Below, piece after piece: positions 35,307 to 44,572 of a stretch of 64,000 nucleotides of DNA. This stretch comes from Bog-473 sp963707835 (GTDB taxonomy: Bacteria; Actinomycetota; Acidimicrobiia; Acidimicrobiales; RAAP-2): NCBI GenBank assembly GCA_963707835.1, contig CAVPRI010000001.1:1426001-1490000 (forward strand). The letters are read 5' to 3'. The position numbers and the translations under genes are program-made. Within the stretch, counting starts at the first letter, position 1. Every line of letters begins with the position of its first letter. The notes under the pieces were generated by a model. The model saw only the letters and a program-made list of their open reading frames with translations. It had not been told where the DNA came from and did not search any database.

Positions 35307-36278
35307 TCAGCTGCCCGACGGCTCGAGCTCGTCGGTGAAGAACCGCACGACGATGGCGACGATCGCGGAGGGGTCCGGCAGCCCACCCGCCGAGGCCAAG
35401 CTGTGGCCACCTCCGTGCACGGTGACCAATGTGGTGGGCACGCCGGCGCCCCGAAGAGCGCGGACCAGCCCCACCGACTGAGCGAAGGGGACGATCGGGT
35501 CGTCGTCGGCGTGCACGACGAGGAAGGGTGGATCGCCCCGGGAGACGTAGGTGATGGGACTGGCCTTCGACAGCTCGGCGGCAATCTGCGTGGGCGAGGC
35601 TGGCCCGAGGAGCGAGATGAAATTCCTCTGCACAGCGCCGGGGTACCCCGCACCGCCGAGGCTGGTGAGGTCGGAAGGCCCGGCCAGATCCACCACCGCC
35701 TCGACCCGGCTCGACTCGAGCGCGTCGGCTCCGGTGTCCCAACCGGCCGACGGCGGTGCAGTGCCAACCAGGGCGGCCAGATGCCCGCCGGCGCTGTGCC
35801 CCCAGACCCCGATCTCGTTCGGATCGACGCGCAGCGCTTCGGCATTGGCCCGAAGGAAGCGGACGGCACACTTGGCATCGACGATCTGCGCGGGCCAGCG
35901 TTCCCGCGGACCCAGCCGGTAGTCGACGGCGACAGTCACGAAGCCCCGTGCGTTGAGGGCCGGGCCGATTCGGTCGATCAGGAATCCGCCCGTGTCGAAG
36001 TCCCCGCCAACCCATGACCCACCGTGCAGGTAGATCGCGGCAGGGGCGGGTGCACCGGCCCGGCGAGGTTCGGTGATCTTGGCGGTCTCTCCGTTGCAGT
36101 ACGGCACGATCGCCGTGTGCCCGGGTGCGATCTGCAACGTCGCTTCGCTTTTCGTCGGCGCCGATGACGCACTGCAGCCGCTCAGGGCCCAGCCCAGGAA
36201 CGGGACGAGGCAGGCGATCACCAGTGGCCACGGCGCCCGGTTCGGTGGCCGTCGACCGTGCACGGGAATCGGCTCCAT
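35307..36278 (-). CDS. Lipoprotein alpha/beta hydrolase (BD-FAE/esterase-like)
   Basis: A 323-residue esterase-like enzyme. The N-terminus has a signal sequence with a lipobox (PFLGWALSGC), so it should be tethered outside the membrane. The fold has the oxyanion loop YLHGGSWVGG, nucleophile GHSAGGH, Asp in VHADDDPIVPF and His in VHGGGHSLA. HGGS plus GHSAGG suits carboxylesterases and feruloyl-esterase-like enzymes. Start ATG 36278, chosen because it directly precedes the signal peptide. It is divergent from the MDMPI-MarR pair. Confidence 0.88.
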   Translation of the reverse strand: MEPIPVHGRRPPNRAPWPLVIACLVPFLGWALSGCSASSAPTKSEATLQIAPGHTAIVPYCNGETAKITEPRRAGAPAPAAIYLHGGSWVGGDFDTGGFLIDRIGPALNARGFVTVAVDYRLGPRERWPAQIVDAKCAVRFLRANAEALRVDPNEIGVWGHSAGGHLAALVGTAPPSAGWDTGADALESSRVEAVVDLAGPSDLTSLGGAGYPGAVQRNFISLLGPASPTQIAAELSKASPITYVSRGDPPFLVVHADDDPIVPFAQSVGLVRALRGAGVPTTLVTVHGGGHSLASAGGLPDPSAIVAIVVRFFTDELEPSGS

Positions 36279-36327
36279 GCGACCATGGAGGACTTCACGA
36301 TCTGAGTACGAGTCGGGGGGACCTGCC

Positions 36328-36969
36328 ATGGACGACGAGGCGATGATGTGGGAAGAGGTGTCAGACATCGGAGTGCTCCTCCATCAGTTTGACGACGCGG
36401 CGTTCGACACGCCGAGCCTTTGCCAGGGTTGGGCCGTCCGTGATGTGCTCGGCCACATGGGTCTCGGACACACCACGGCCATGCCCGCCATGATCGCCAA
36501 GATCGGCCGGTACGGGTTCAACGTCTCGAAGGCCTCGTTCGTCGAGTCCAAGACGATGTTCGCCGGGAGGAGCGCCGACGAGATCCGTGGCTTCTGGGAC
36601 GAGGTCATGGTGGCTCAGCACCCGCGTCGGGGCATCTCGACCCTGATCCCGTTCCGAGCGGGGTTTCTCGACCATCTGGTCCACAACCAGGACATGCGGC
36701 GCCCCACCGGAGAGCCCAGGTCGATTCCCGAGGAGCGCTTGCGCCGAGCACTGGACCTCGTCCGGACCGAGGGAAACCCCATGTTCAAACCAAAGAAGGC
36801 CGTGGCGGGGTTGCGCGTGAGGGCAACCGACATCAGCTGGTCGGCCGGGGACGGCCCACTGGTCGAGGGCCCTGGGGAGGCATTGATCGTGGCTGCGGCA
36901 GGGCGCCGTGAGGCACTCGACGACCTCGAGGGGGAGGGCCTCGACCTGTTCCGGCAGAGGCTCGGATGA
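36328..36969 (+). CDS. DinB/MDMPI-like protein
   Basis: A 213-residue protein with the maleylpyruvate isomerase N-terminal pattern. DTPSLCQGWAVRDVLGHMGLGHTTAM carries the first His, and FLDHLVHNQDMRRPTG carries the second. Such proteins bind a metal through three His and use mycothiol in some members, marking this as a mycothiol-using actinobacterium (family knowledge). The ATG at 36328 is chosen; the long upstream frame is antisense to the lipoprotein gene. The stop overlaps the MarR start by 4 bp. Confidence 0.85.
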   Translation: MDDEAMMWEEVSDIGVLLHQFDDAAFDTPSLCQGWAVRDVLGHMGLGHTTAMPAMIAKIGRYGFNVSKASFVESKTMFAGRSADEIRGFWDEVMVAQHPRRGISTLIPFRAGFLDHLVHNQDMRRPTGEPRSIPEERLRRALDLVRTEGNPMFKPKKAVAGLRVRATDISWSAGDGPLVEGPGEALIVAAAGRREALDDLEGEGLDLFRQRLG

Positions 36970-37442
36970 TCGGTTCGCAGGTGCCGCGCTCAGCTCCTGA
37001 TCCGGCCCTCGTGGCCCGGCTCTCCCTGTCCGTCACCAGGCTGGCGCGGGTGCTCCGCCAGCAGGAGTCGACACGTTCGAGTCCGGCGTCGGCTTCCGCG
37101 CTTGCCACGATCGTTCGACGGGGCCCCATCAGCCTGGGTGATCTGGCGGTGGCCGAACAGGTGACCCCGTCCACCATCACCAAGGTAGTGAACAAGCTCG
37201 AGGCCAGTGGGGTCATCGAGCGGGTCATCGATCCGGGTGACCGGCGTGTCCATCGGGTGCAGCTCAGTCCGCGGGGTCGGCGGACCATCACCGCCTACCG
37301 GACCAAGCGCAATGCGTGGCTCACGGAACAGCTCGAGGCACTCGACGACGTCGAGCTCGATCGCGTGTTCGCCGCGTTGGAAGTGCTCGAACGGCTGACG
37401 GGAGGCGAGGGAAGCGATTCAGTCTCGACGGCGGGCACCTGA
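36966..37442 (+). CDS. MarR-family transcriptional regulator
   Basis: A 158-residue winged-helix regulator. The opening helix is VARLSLSVTRLARVLRQQ, then the HTH ISLGDLAVAEQVTPSTITKVVNKLEASGVIERV, the wing DPGDRRVHRVQLSPRG, and a closing dimerisation helix. MarR proteins are typically repressors released by small aromatic ligands. It overlaps the upstream MDMPI gene by 4 bp, so the pair is translated together. The likely targets are itself or the neighbouring catabolic genes. Confidence 0.93.
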   Translation: MIGSQVPRSAPDPALVARLSLSVTRLARVLRQQESTRSSPASASALATIVRRGPISLGDLAVAEQVTPSTITKVVNKLEASGVIERVIDPGDRRVHRVQLSPRGRRTITAYRTKRNAWLTEQLEALDDVELDRVFAALEVLERLTGGEGSDSVSTAGT

Positions 37443-37554
37443 CGCCTGGAGCGAGCGGGGAGCCCTGACACGCCCGAAGCTGCGTGTGGCGTCGGAGTGC
37501 AGGTGTTGCTCGGCCTGCCGAAGAACCGACCCAAGGGCAGAGCCGGAACGGGGA

Positions 37555-38943
37555 CTAGCTGACGCCGATCCCCGCCAGGTCGGCCTCGAGCATCTCGTCG
37601 ACCGCGACCAGCTTCTCGTCGCCCTCGTAGGGCTTGAGGAATCCACCCCGGTTCGAAAAGCTCTCGATCAGCTCGGGACGGACGTTCGGGTCGCCCTTGA
37701 TGTCGGACACCGACGGACCGATGCGCTTGGCGATCTCCTCGAGTCGAGCCTGGTCGAGCCCCAGGAAACGGACACCGTTGAGCCCGAGCATGAGGCGCAG
37801 CTCGTCCTCGGGGACGTCAGCGAACGCGGCCCGGAGGTACTCCTCCGTGTGGGGCCAGGTGCCCTCCGAGTGCGGGAAGTCACGGCCGAAGAGGATCGTC
37901 TCCACTCCGAGCTCGTGGCGACGCTCCACCTCGACCTTGTGGATGAAGGAGGCGCCGGCCAGGAAATTGGTCGGCCAGTACCCACTCGGCCTGCGTTTGG
38001 CCGGGATCTGGTCGCCGAACTTCTCGTAGACCAGGTCGAGGTGCGCCAAGGTGGAGGGGATCCAGTCGAGCCGGATCTCGGTGAGGATCACCTTGAGGTG
38101 GGGGAAGCGGTCGAACACACCCCCGAGGATCATCTGCCACATGGGCCGACGGGAATCGATGTTCTTGTTGAGGAAGTCGAAGAAGAACTGCTTCGACTCG
38201 TCCGTCACGGCGCCGGCGTTGGCGATCAGGGTGTCGTAGTCGGACGTGCCCGCGGCGTTGGCCACGTCGTTGTAGATCTTCTCGATGGCTCCGAAGGCGC
38301 TGCCGAACTCGGTGCCATAGCCGGCGTGGATCACGATGGCGATGCCCCGTTCCTCGCAGGCCGCCCAATAGGGGTCCCAGTACCCGTCGTACATCGGGGG
38401 CATGTCGGCGTGGTGGACGTAGCCGGGGCCGTAAACGCCCACGAACCTGTGATCCGCCATCCAGTGGACCTCGGCCACCGAGGCCTCCATGTCGACACAC
38501 GGGCCGATGGCACCGGTGACCAGGAAGCGGTCCGGGGAGAACCCGAAGTTGTCGGCGGCCCAGCGATTCCAGCCCTTGGCGCCAGCCTCCCAGGCCTCGA
38601 GGGAGTACGCCCGTCCGGTCACGTTGTGGAACATGTCGCCCAGGCGGGAGTCACCGAGGTAGATCAGCTCGGCCGACACACCCTCGCGGTCCATGTCGGC
38701 CATCCGCAGCACGGGATCGTGAAGGCCGTGCCAGTCCTCACGGTGTGCCTTCGCGTGCTCGTCGAACGACGAGATCCCCTTGCCGGCGGTGAGCAGGGCG
38801 ATCGACGTCGAGTAGACGTCGCAGTCGTTCCGCAGGCTGGGGAGAAGGTCGTGGTACTCCTTGGGCAGGTACTCGGTCCACAGCTCCTTCGGAACTCCGG
38901 CGTGCGAGTCGGCCGAAACGATGATGACCTTCTTGTCCTCCAT
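37555..38943 (-). CDS. Amidohydrolase-2 family enzyme (paralogue A)
   Basis: A 462-residue TIM-barrel metal hydrolase or decarboxylase. Visible ligands: VSADSHAG (DSH in place of HxH), IHAGYGTE, FPHLKVILTEIRLDW, and FGRDFPHSEGTWPH with the last Asp. It closely resembles the 39123 protein along its whole length: both have WHGLHDPVLR, MADMDREG or LADMDREG, RPLWQMILGGVFDR-type and FLAGASFIHK-type segments. The two are transcribed divergently. Related actinobacterial proteins act on cyclic carboxylates; the substrate here is unknown. Confidence 0.9.
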   Translation of the reverse strand: MEDKKVIIVSADSHAGVPKELWTEYLPKEYHDLLPSLRNDCDVYSTSIALLTAGKGISSFDEHAKAHREDWHGLHDPVLRMADMDREGVSAELIYLGDSRLGDMFHNVTGRAYSLEAWEAGAKGWNRWAADNFGFSPDRFLVTGAIGPCVDMEASVAEVHWMADHRFVGVYGPGYVHHADMPPMYDGYWDPYWAACEERGIAIVIHAGYGTEFGSAFGAIEKIYNDVANAAGTSDYDTLIANAGAVTDESKQFFFDFLNKNIDSRRPMWQMILGGVFDRFPHLKVILTEIRLDWIPSTLAHLDLVYEKFGDQIPAKRRPSGYWPTNFLAGASFIHKVEVERRHELGVETILFGRDFPHSEGTWPHTEEYLRAAFADVPEDELRLMLGLNGVRFLGLDQARLEEIAKRIGPSVSDIKGDPNVRPELIESFSNRGGFLKPYEGDEKLVAVDEMLEADLAGIGVS

Positions 38944-39122
38944 CAGACCCCCCTGGGTGAGCGGGCTCCTGGCCGCTCCGATTCCGGAGGACCGAGCATG
39001 GTTACACAGGTACCGCAGTTTACTGCAGGGGTAGCCGATTGGCTAGATTAGGGGGAGAGAGCAGGATTCCGAGGCGCGCCTGGTACGACCCGCGGGCGTG
39101 GGTCTCGAAAAAGGGGGTTGAA
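38944..39122. promoter_or_regulatory. Divergent regulatory region between the two amidohydrolase paralogues
   Basis: This 179-bp spacer separates two head-to-head paralogues. It has two short perfect inverted repeats: GCAGT-TT-ACTGC at 39015-39026 and TAGCC-GATT-GGCTA at 39032-39045. They lie side by side, as expected for operators of a dimeric regulator such as MarR or TetR proteins. An AAAGGGGG ribosome-site-like stretch precedes GTG 39123. No clear -10/-35 pair is called. Confidence 0.5.
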
Positions 39123-40505
39123 GTGAGCACGGACAAGATGATCGTGGTGTCGTCGGACTCGCACGCCGGAGTTCCAAAGGAGCTGTGGAGCGAGTACGTC
39201 GATCCGAACTTCCACGACTTGTTGCCGAAGCTCCGCGAAGACAACGAGGTCTACCCGACCGCCATCTTCCTCCTCGGGGCCAAGGGCGGGATCACCGGAC
39301 TACCCGAGACGCAAGAGGCGCACACCACCATGTGGCACGGCCTGCACGATCCGGTGCTCCGCCTGGCCGACATGGACCGCGAGGGAATCGCAGCCGAGGT
39401 CATCTATCACGGCGACTTCCGGCTCGGCGACATGTTCCACAATGCGACGAGCAGCGCCTACCCGCTCGAGGCATGGGACGCCGGAGCGCGGGGGTGGAAC
39501 CACTGGGTAGCAGACACTTTCGGGTTCGCCCGGGACCGCTTTCTCCCGGTGGCCGCGGTCGGCCCGTGCAACGACATGGACCGCACACTGCGCGACCTGG
39601 AGTGGGAGTCAGAGCACGGCTTCGTCGGCACCTATGGCCCCGGGTTCATGACCCACTCGCACATGCCGCCGTCGTTCGACCCCTATTGGGATCCGTTCTA
39701 TGCCAGTTGCGCAGAGCGTGGTTTGGCGATCGTCGTGCACGCCGGCTTCGGTTGGGAGCAAGGCATCGCCTACACCCAGCTGCGCAAGATCGTCGACGAC
39801 GTCGCCGGGGCGGCCGGAAGTACGGAGCGGGATGACCTGTTCGCCCACGCCGATGCGGTCACGCAGGAGTCGATCCAGTTCTTCCATGAGTTCTCCGGCA
39901 GCGTCCGTCCTCGCCGCCCGCTCTGGCAGATGATCCTCGGCGGAGTCTTCGACCGACACCCCGGGCTCAAGTTGATGCTCACCGAGATCCGCCTCGACTG
40001 GATCCCGGCCACGCTCGAGCACCTCGACGCGCTCTACGACGAGTACCGCGACAAGGTTCCCGCCAAGCGCAAGCCGAGCGAGTACTGGTCGACGAACTGC
40101 CTGGCGGGGGCGTCGTTCATCCACAAGGCAGAGGTCGAGATGCGCCATGAGATCGGAATCGAGACGATCTCGTTCGGCCGCGACTACCCGCACCCCGAGG
40201 GCACCTGGCCGCAGACCCGTGACTGGCTGCGCGACGCGTTCGCGGGTGTCCCCGAAGACGAGCTTCGCCTCATGCTGGGGGAGAACGCCATCCGGTTCCT
40301 CGGCCTCGATCGTGCTCGCCTGAACGAGATCGCCAAGCGCATCGGGCCCACGTACGAGGACATTACCGGTCCGGGTCCCGAGATCCGCCCCGAGCTGTTG
40401 GAGAACTTCGCCCAGCGCGGCGGGTACCTCAAGCCGGCCGAGGGCGGTGCGCGGCTGGCGGCGGTGGACGAGTTGATCCATCAGGACCTGGCGCACATCG
40501 GCTGA
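39123..40505 (+). CDS. Amidohydrolase-2 family enzyme (paralogue B)
   Basis: A 460-residue paralogue of the 37555 protein with the same landmarks (VSSDSHAG, WHGLHDPVLRLADMDREG, VVHAGFG, GLKLMLTEIRLDW, FGRDYPHPEGTWPQ). The GTG start at 39123 follows AAAGGGGGTTGAA. It is followed after only six bases by a SnoaL/NTF2-like gene, forming an operon, while its divergent twin has no such partner. Duplication followed by specialisation is likely. Confidence 0.9.
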   Translation: MSTDKMIVVSSDSHAGVPKELWSEYVDPNFHDLLPKLREDNEVYPTAIFLLGAKGGITGLPETQEAHTTMWHGLHDPVLRLADMDREGIAAEVIYHGDFRLGDMFHNATSSAYPLEAWDAGARGWNHWVADTFGFARDRFLPVAAVGPCNDMDRTLRDLEWESEHGFVGTYGPGFMTHSHMPPSFDPYWDPFYASCAERGLAIVVHAGFGWEQGIAYTQLRKIVDDVAGAAGSTERDDLFAHADAVTQESIQFFHEFSGSVRPRRPLWQMILGGVFDRHPGLKLMLTEIRLDWIPATLEHLDALYDEYRDKVPAKRKPSEYWSTNCLAGASFIHKAEVEMRHEIGIETISFGRDYPHPEGTWPQTRDWLRDAFAGVPEDELRLMLGENAIRFLGLDRARLNEIAKRIGPTYEDITGPGPEIRPELLENFAQRGGYLKPAEGGARLAAVDELIHQDLAHIG

Positions 40506-40511
40506 AAGGGC

Positions 40512-41411
40512 GTGGAGGTCGCCAGCGGTGAGATGAGCGCGGTGGAGGTCGACCCAGCGTTGCTGCGGGACATGGCGGTTGCGGCCGTCCATTCCGGCGA
40601 GCAGGCGATCGTTCACAATCGGGCCGAAGTGGTGGGCTCGGTGCCCGGTCTGCTCGACACGCTGGCCCCAGGTGACCGGTTCGCATACATGCTGATGCCC
40701 GACATCCAGCCCGACGGCAGCGTGCGCTTGCCGACGGCCACCACCCGGGAGGAGGTCGGGGCGGTCTACGAGATCGTCCGCGGTCGCAGCGATGTGATCA
40801 GTGAGGAACCGATCATCGAGCTCCGCACCCCCTGGTACGCGTTCTGGGAGAGCATCTCGACCGGCCGACGCAAGGGAAGTTCCGAGGAGCATGCCCACCC
40901 GCTGGCCGTGCTGTCACCCGTCGGTCCCGAGCCCGGGATCTCCGGCGAGATGATCTGGCCGTTGTTGCCGACGGAGATGCTCGGCACCGGCTCTGACACC
41001 ATGAGCGAAACTGACGATGCCGACCTTCGGCGCGAGCTGCGGCTCCGGCACATGCGCCTGATCGATGCGCTCGGGGAGGCGGACGTGGAAGGGATCGTGG
41101 CCGAGATCGACGAGGGAGCCGCATCGGCGGTGCGTGACTACGTCGGCGATGCAGACGGGCTGGTCGAGCTGGTCGGCCCCGATGGACATCGGCGGCACTA
41201 CTCCGACCTGTTCGAGCGCTACGAGATCGTGTCAGTCCAGCTCCTGCACCGGGTCACCCAGCCGTGGTACCTCTTCGCCGAGACCCGACTGACTGTGCGC
41301 GACCGGGGTGATCGAGGGCGAGTCCGGGCATTTCACACCGCCCAGATCCACGCCCCAGGCAAGAGCGGGTCCCTGATCGCCTGCCTCGGTTGGGGAACCA
41401 CTCCCGCATGA
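40512..41411 (+). CDS. Hypothetical protein, probable tandem NTF2-like domains
   Basis: A 299-residue protein of two similar halves, each an N-terminal helix and curved-sheet pattern ending in a strand with TPWYAFWE (first half) or TQPWYLFAETRL (second half). The second half (DADLRRELRLRHMRLIDALGEADVEGIVA and RAFHTAQIHAPG) fits a SnoaL/NTF2 fold. It lies six bases after the amidohydrolase gene, so it is cotranscribed and may act on the same substrate or its product. Start GTG 40512; ATG 40533 is the alternative. Family assignment is by pattern only. Confidence 0.65.
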   Translation: MEVASGEMSAVEVDPALLRDMAVAAVHSGEQAIVHNRAEVVGSVPGLLDTLAPGDRFAYMLMPDIQPDGSVRLPTATTREEVGAVYEIVRGRSDVISEEPIIELRTPWYAFWESISTGRRKGSSEEHAHPLAVLSPVGPEPGISGEMIWPLLPTEMLGTGSDTMSETDDADLRRELRLRHMRLIDALGEADVEGIVAEIDEGAASAVRDYVGDADGLVELVGPDGHRRHYSDLFERYEIVSVQLLHRVTQPWYLFAETRLTVRDRGDRGRVRAFHTAQIHAPGKSGSLIACLGWGTTPA

Positions 41412-41521
41412 ACCCTGAGCGCGCGAGATGGCCCGCCCTGCGACTCTCGGTAGCCTGAAGGGCACAAGCGGTGGCCGAAAAGGAATCGTCACCGGTGAGG
41501 TGGAGCAAGGGGACATGAGAG

Positions 41522-42403
41522 ATGGCTGACATCGAGGTGCGAGAGATACACCCTGCGCTGGGGGCGGAGATCTCTGGGATCGAACCCGCGATCCCGCTCG
41601 ACCCCGAGACGCTCGGTCGGCTTCGTCAGCTGTTCGACGAGCGTGGCGTGCTCGTGTTCCGGGATTTCGACATCGACGAGGACTTCCAGCGCTACTTGGT
41701 CTTCAGCCTGATCGGTCTGGAGCCACCGGAGGAGCGGCAAGAGCGGATGAACCGGCCAGGTCCCATGCTCGTGTCCAACAAGGCCGAAGGGGGAGCTGCG
41801 CCCTATGGCCGGCTGCTGTACCACTGCGACACCATGTGGGCCGAGAACCCCCAGCCGATCATCTCGCTCTACGGCGTCAAGGTTGTCCAGCCCACCGCTC
41901 CGACCATGTTCGTCAGCATGCGCGAGGGCTGGGAGACGCTGCCGACCGAACTCCGTGCCCGGGTGGAGAGGCTCCAGGCCCGCCATGGCCAGGAGGAGGG
42001 GGGCTACCCCAACCGCGGCGGTGACGAGGACGTCCAGGACACCTACTTCGAGGAGTCTCGTTCCACCGTGGCCCCCGTGGCTCGTCGCCACCCGCGCACG
42101 GGTGACACGGAGCTCTACGTCTCACAGCAGTGCACCATCGAGATTCTCGGCCTCTCGCACGACGAGAACGAGGAGGTGCTCGAGGAACTGTTCGAGCACC
42201 TGTACGCCGACGAGCGTGTGCTCAAGCACGAGTGGCGAGAGCGGGACCTCGTCATCTGGGACAACGTGGCCACGCAGCACGCTAGGGGCATCGTTGATCT
42301 GGAGGGGCCCGAGCGGACGCTGCGCAAGGTCTTCGGACCCATGACGCTCACCGAGGCCGAGCGCAATCAACTCCCGACATTCAGCAAGGTCGCCCAGCGC
42401 TGA
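41522..42403 (+). CDS. TauD/TfdA-family Fe(II)/2-oxoglutarate dioxygenase
   Basis: A 293-residue oxygenase using iron and 2-oxoglutarate. It opens with VREIHPALGAEISGIEP. The HxD motif is LLYHCDTMW, the distal His is in QHARGIVDL and the 2-oxoglutarate Arg in RTLRKVFG. The middle segment has SLYGVKVVQPTAPTMFVSM. Members detoxify or mineralise sulfonates, aryloxyacetates and related acids. It lies in the same direction as the amidohydrolase-B operon, 110 bp on, and is followed by a hairpin terminator. Confidence 0.93.
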   Translation: MADIEVREIHPALGAEISGIEPAIPLDPETLGRLRQLFDERGVLVFRDFDIDEDFQRYLVFSLIGLEPPEERQERMNRPGPMLVSNKAEGGAAPYGRLLYHCDTMWAENPQPIISLYGVKVVQPTAPTMFVSMREGWETLPTELRARVERLQARHGQEEGGYPNRGGDEDVQDTYFEESRSTVAPVARRHPRTGDTELYVSQQCTIEILGLSHDENEEVLEELFEHLYADERVLKHEWRERDLVIWDNVATQHARGIVDLEGPERTLRKVFGPMTLTEAERNQLPTFSKVAQR

Positions 42404-42425
42404 ACCGACCCGGGGCCGTCGGTTC
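42402..42425 (+). terminator. Hairpin at the dioxygenase stop
   Basis: A perfect 8-bp stem GAACCGAC/GTCGGTTC around CCGGGGCC begins inside the stop codon of the dioxygenase gene. No U-tract follows. Confidence 0.5.
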
Positions 42426-42743
42426 GGTGTCTCCGCCTACGGCCGATGTCAAAGAATGCGCGGCGAGACGAGCGTGTGCCGGTAGCTCCAAATGCCGGGC
42501 CGGGGCGTGGCTGATCGGGACATCGGGGGCACTTCTCCAACCACCGCAACCCGATCGGTATCCGCAACTCGTGCAGTCCGTTTCAGCCCGCCGGAGCCAA
42601 GTCCAGGAGTTTCGGGCGCCCTCGTCGAAAGACCGACGAGACTGCGCCCAGTAGAGGAGCGACCCGGGACTCAGTGGTCCAATCTCGGCGGACGAGTGCG
42701 AGGCGGGACGTTGGATCCCGGAAGTACGGAGAGGTGGTCAACC
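42426..42743 (+). other. Spacer before the cupin gene, nothing recognised
   Basis: About 320 bases without a supportable gene. The frame open toward the cupin start is rich in Arg/Pro and looks non-coding. It should hold the cupin promoter; GGAGAGG lies shortly before the cupin start. Confidence 0.4.
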
Positions 42744-43091
42744 ATGAGCAATGAAGAAGCGGCACCTGAGACGAAAGGCGTGGCGGCCGAGTCACTTACA
42801 ACGGTTGACCTTGGGCCTGAGATCGAGGGCATGGCGGGGCGCCAACTTCGAATGCGCATGTTCACCTTCGAGCCCGGAGCCGTCTTCGGCCCGATTCACG
42901 ACCATAAGGACAGACCCGGCATCGTCTACATACTGCAAGGAACGATCACTGACCACCGAGATGGAGCCGCTACGGACTATGGGCCGGGAGTGGGCTGGCC
43001 CGAGGATAGGAATACCACCCACTGGCTTGAGAACCGAGGAACGGTTCCGGCGGTGGAGATCTCGGTCGACATCATCCGGCTTGCCGAATAG
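42744..43091 (+). CDS. Cupin-domain protein
   Basis: A 115-residue single cupin. The first motif is FEPGAVFGPIHDHKDRPGIVYILQG, with two His and an Asp in place of the usual Glu. The second is GWPEDRNTTHWLENRG with a His. Small cupins of this kind are metal-binding enzymes or sensors; no substrate is evident. Start ATG 42744, after GGAGAGG. It lies alone between the dioxygenase and the SDR. Confidence 0.85.
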   Translation: MSNEEAAPETKGVAAESLTTVDLGPEIEGMAGRQLRMRMFTFEPGAVFGPIHDHKDRPGIVYILQGTITDHRDGAATDYGPGVGWPEDRNTTHWLENRGTVPAVEISVDIIRLAE

Positions 43092-43342
43092 CACTTCTGT
43101 CACGGAAGGGCTGGATCGTGACCCTGCCCCGAATGCGGGTTTGCATCAGTTCTCGAACCCAGGTTCTAGGTGAGCGCGAGAATCCTGGCACGCCGATCGT
43201 TCGCTGATCCGGTGTAGCCCAGATCGCCGGATATCAGTCAGGCCATGGCTTCGTCACATGAATTGCCCAGTCTATGCGACGGACGGTAATAGACGAGCCA
43301 AGTCATTCCGTCGCAACTCATTGAGGGAATGAATGGGGTTAC

Positions 43343-44251
43343 TCAGAGTGGCGGGTTTTCGAGGTCCCTCAGCACGGCGTCCTTCATGTCCATCACAGCG
43401 TCGAGGTTGGCCGCAACGTCTTCCATGGTGATGTTGCCGGTGGTGTGGAACCCTCGGGTCTGGATCATTGCGAGACGCATGACGCCAAGGTTGCCACTGA
43501 TGAGCGTTTCGCCGTTGAGGGGGCATGACTCGTGAGCCAGGTAGGCAACCGCCGGGGAAACGTATTCGTTCTTTTGTGAGTCGAGTACTCCCACCCACGT
43601 TTCCGGCGGCGTGTCGTAGTGATAACCCATGATCACGGGATCATTCATTCGGGTGTTGCCACGAGGACAGACAGCGTTCACTCGCATACCAAACCGCCGA
43701 GCGTCGAGTGCCAAGGCTCGGCTGAACGAGAACACGCCGCCTTTGGCACCGCAATAGGCCGCTGCTTTGGGCACGAAGCCGGTTACAGCTTCCGAGGCCG
43801 TGTTGACAATGCACCCGTTCTTGGCCGCTTTGAGATGTGGCCATGCCTTCTTGCACATGTAAACCGTGCCGAAGTACTGGTAGGAGTTCATGAGACGGAA
43901 CCGCTCGAGATCCGTGTCCTCGAACCAGTCGGGGTCGGATATTCCGGCGTTGTTGATCAGGATGTCAACACCGCCGAAGGCGTCTAGTGCGGTCTGAACG
44001 ATCTTTTCCGCACCATCTTCCTCGCCCACTGAAGCGAAGCAGGCCACGGCCTCGCCGCCGGCCGCCTCGATTTCCTTGGTGACCTCTTCCGCTGGATCGG
44101 GTGAAGAACCGGTGCCGTCCAGGTTCACCCCGTAGTCAGCGACCACGACCCGGGCTCCCCGGGAGGCGAGCAGCAGCGCGTGGCTACGCCCGAAGCCTCG
44201 GCCGGCCCCGGTCACGATCACAGACCGTCCATCGAAGCGAAGTTCACTCAT
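43343..44251 (-). CDS. Short-chain dehydrogenase, (3R)-hydroxyacyl-CoA dehydrogenase-like
   Basis: A 302-residue classical SDR. Cofactor loop VTGAGRGFGRSHAL, NNAG motif as LINNAGISDP, Ser in VNTASEAV, and Tyr-x3-Lys in AAYCGAKGG. The insert VADYGVNLDGTGSSPDPAEEV after strand 2 is typical of the multifunctional-enzyme-2/HSD17B4-like bacterial SDRs that act on hydroxyacyl or steroid side chains. It is transcribed away from the small gene at 44573. Substrate is inferred only. Confidence 0.9.
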   Translation of the reverse strand: MSELRFDGRSVIVTGAGRGFGRSHALLLASRGARVVVADYGVNLDGTGSSPDPAEEVTKEIEAAGGEAVACFASVGEEDGAEKIVQTALDAFGGVDILINNAGISDPDWFEDTDLERFRLMNSYQYFGTVYMCKKAWPHLKAAKNGCIVNTASEAVTGFVPKAAAYCGAKGGVFSFSRALALDARRFGMRVNAVCPRGNTRMNDPVIMGYHYDTPPETWVGVLDSQKNEYVSPAVAYLAHESCPLNGETLISGNLGVMRLAMIQTRGFHTTGNITMEDVAANLDAVMDMKDAVLRDLENPPL

Positions 44252-44572
44252 GTCGTACCCCCCAAACGTCTTTCGGACTTGCCGTCAATATACCCTTGCC
44301 GCACCTTGGCGCAGTGCGTACGACACCGAGGGATGTGTCCTTCCCGTGACCGCCCCTATAGCCGTCACGTTCGGTTGTCCCAGTACTCTGGTTCGGGCAC
44401 ACGGATACTCGCCCTAGCGGTATCGTTCAGCTTCAGCGGTGCCCCCGAACAGTGACGACGGATCCGCGACCAGGTCTCAGCATGCGCTCCATGCGGAGAC
44501 CCAAGACGACAACCGTGCGTCAGAACGTGTCCTACGCCTTGTCCCGACCCCCGGTTCGACACACCATTCGAT
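44252..44572. other. Intergenic region, no gene recognised
   Basis: About 320 bases before the SDR start and after the small ABM-type gene. I see no supportable open frame or repeat. The SDR promoter should lie here. Confidence 0.4.

Noticed and set aside
37486..39051. A 521-codon open frame on the plus strand
   Set aside because: It is the shadow of the amidohydrolase at 37555-38943.
39609..40898. A 429-codon open frame on the minus strand
   Set aside because: It is antisense to the 39123 amidohydrolase and the NTF2-like gene.
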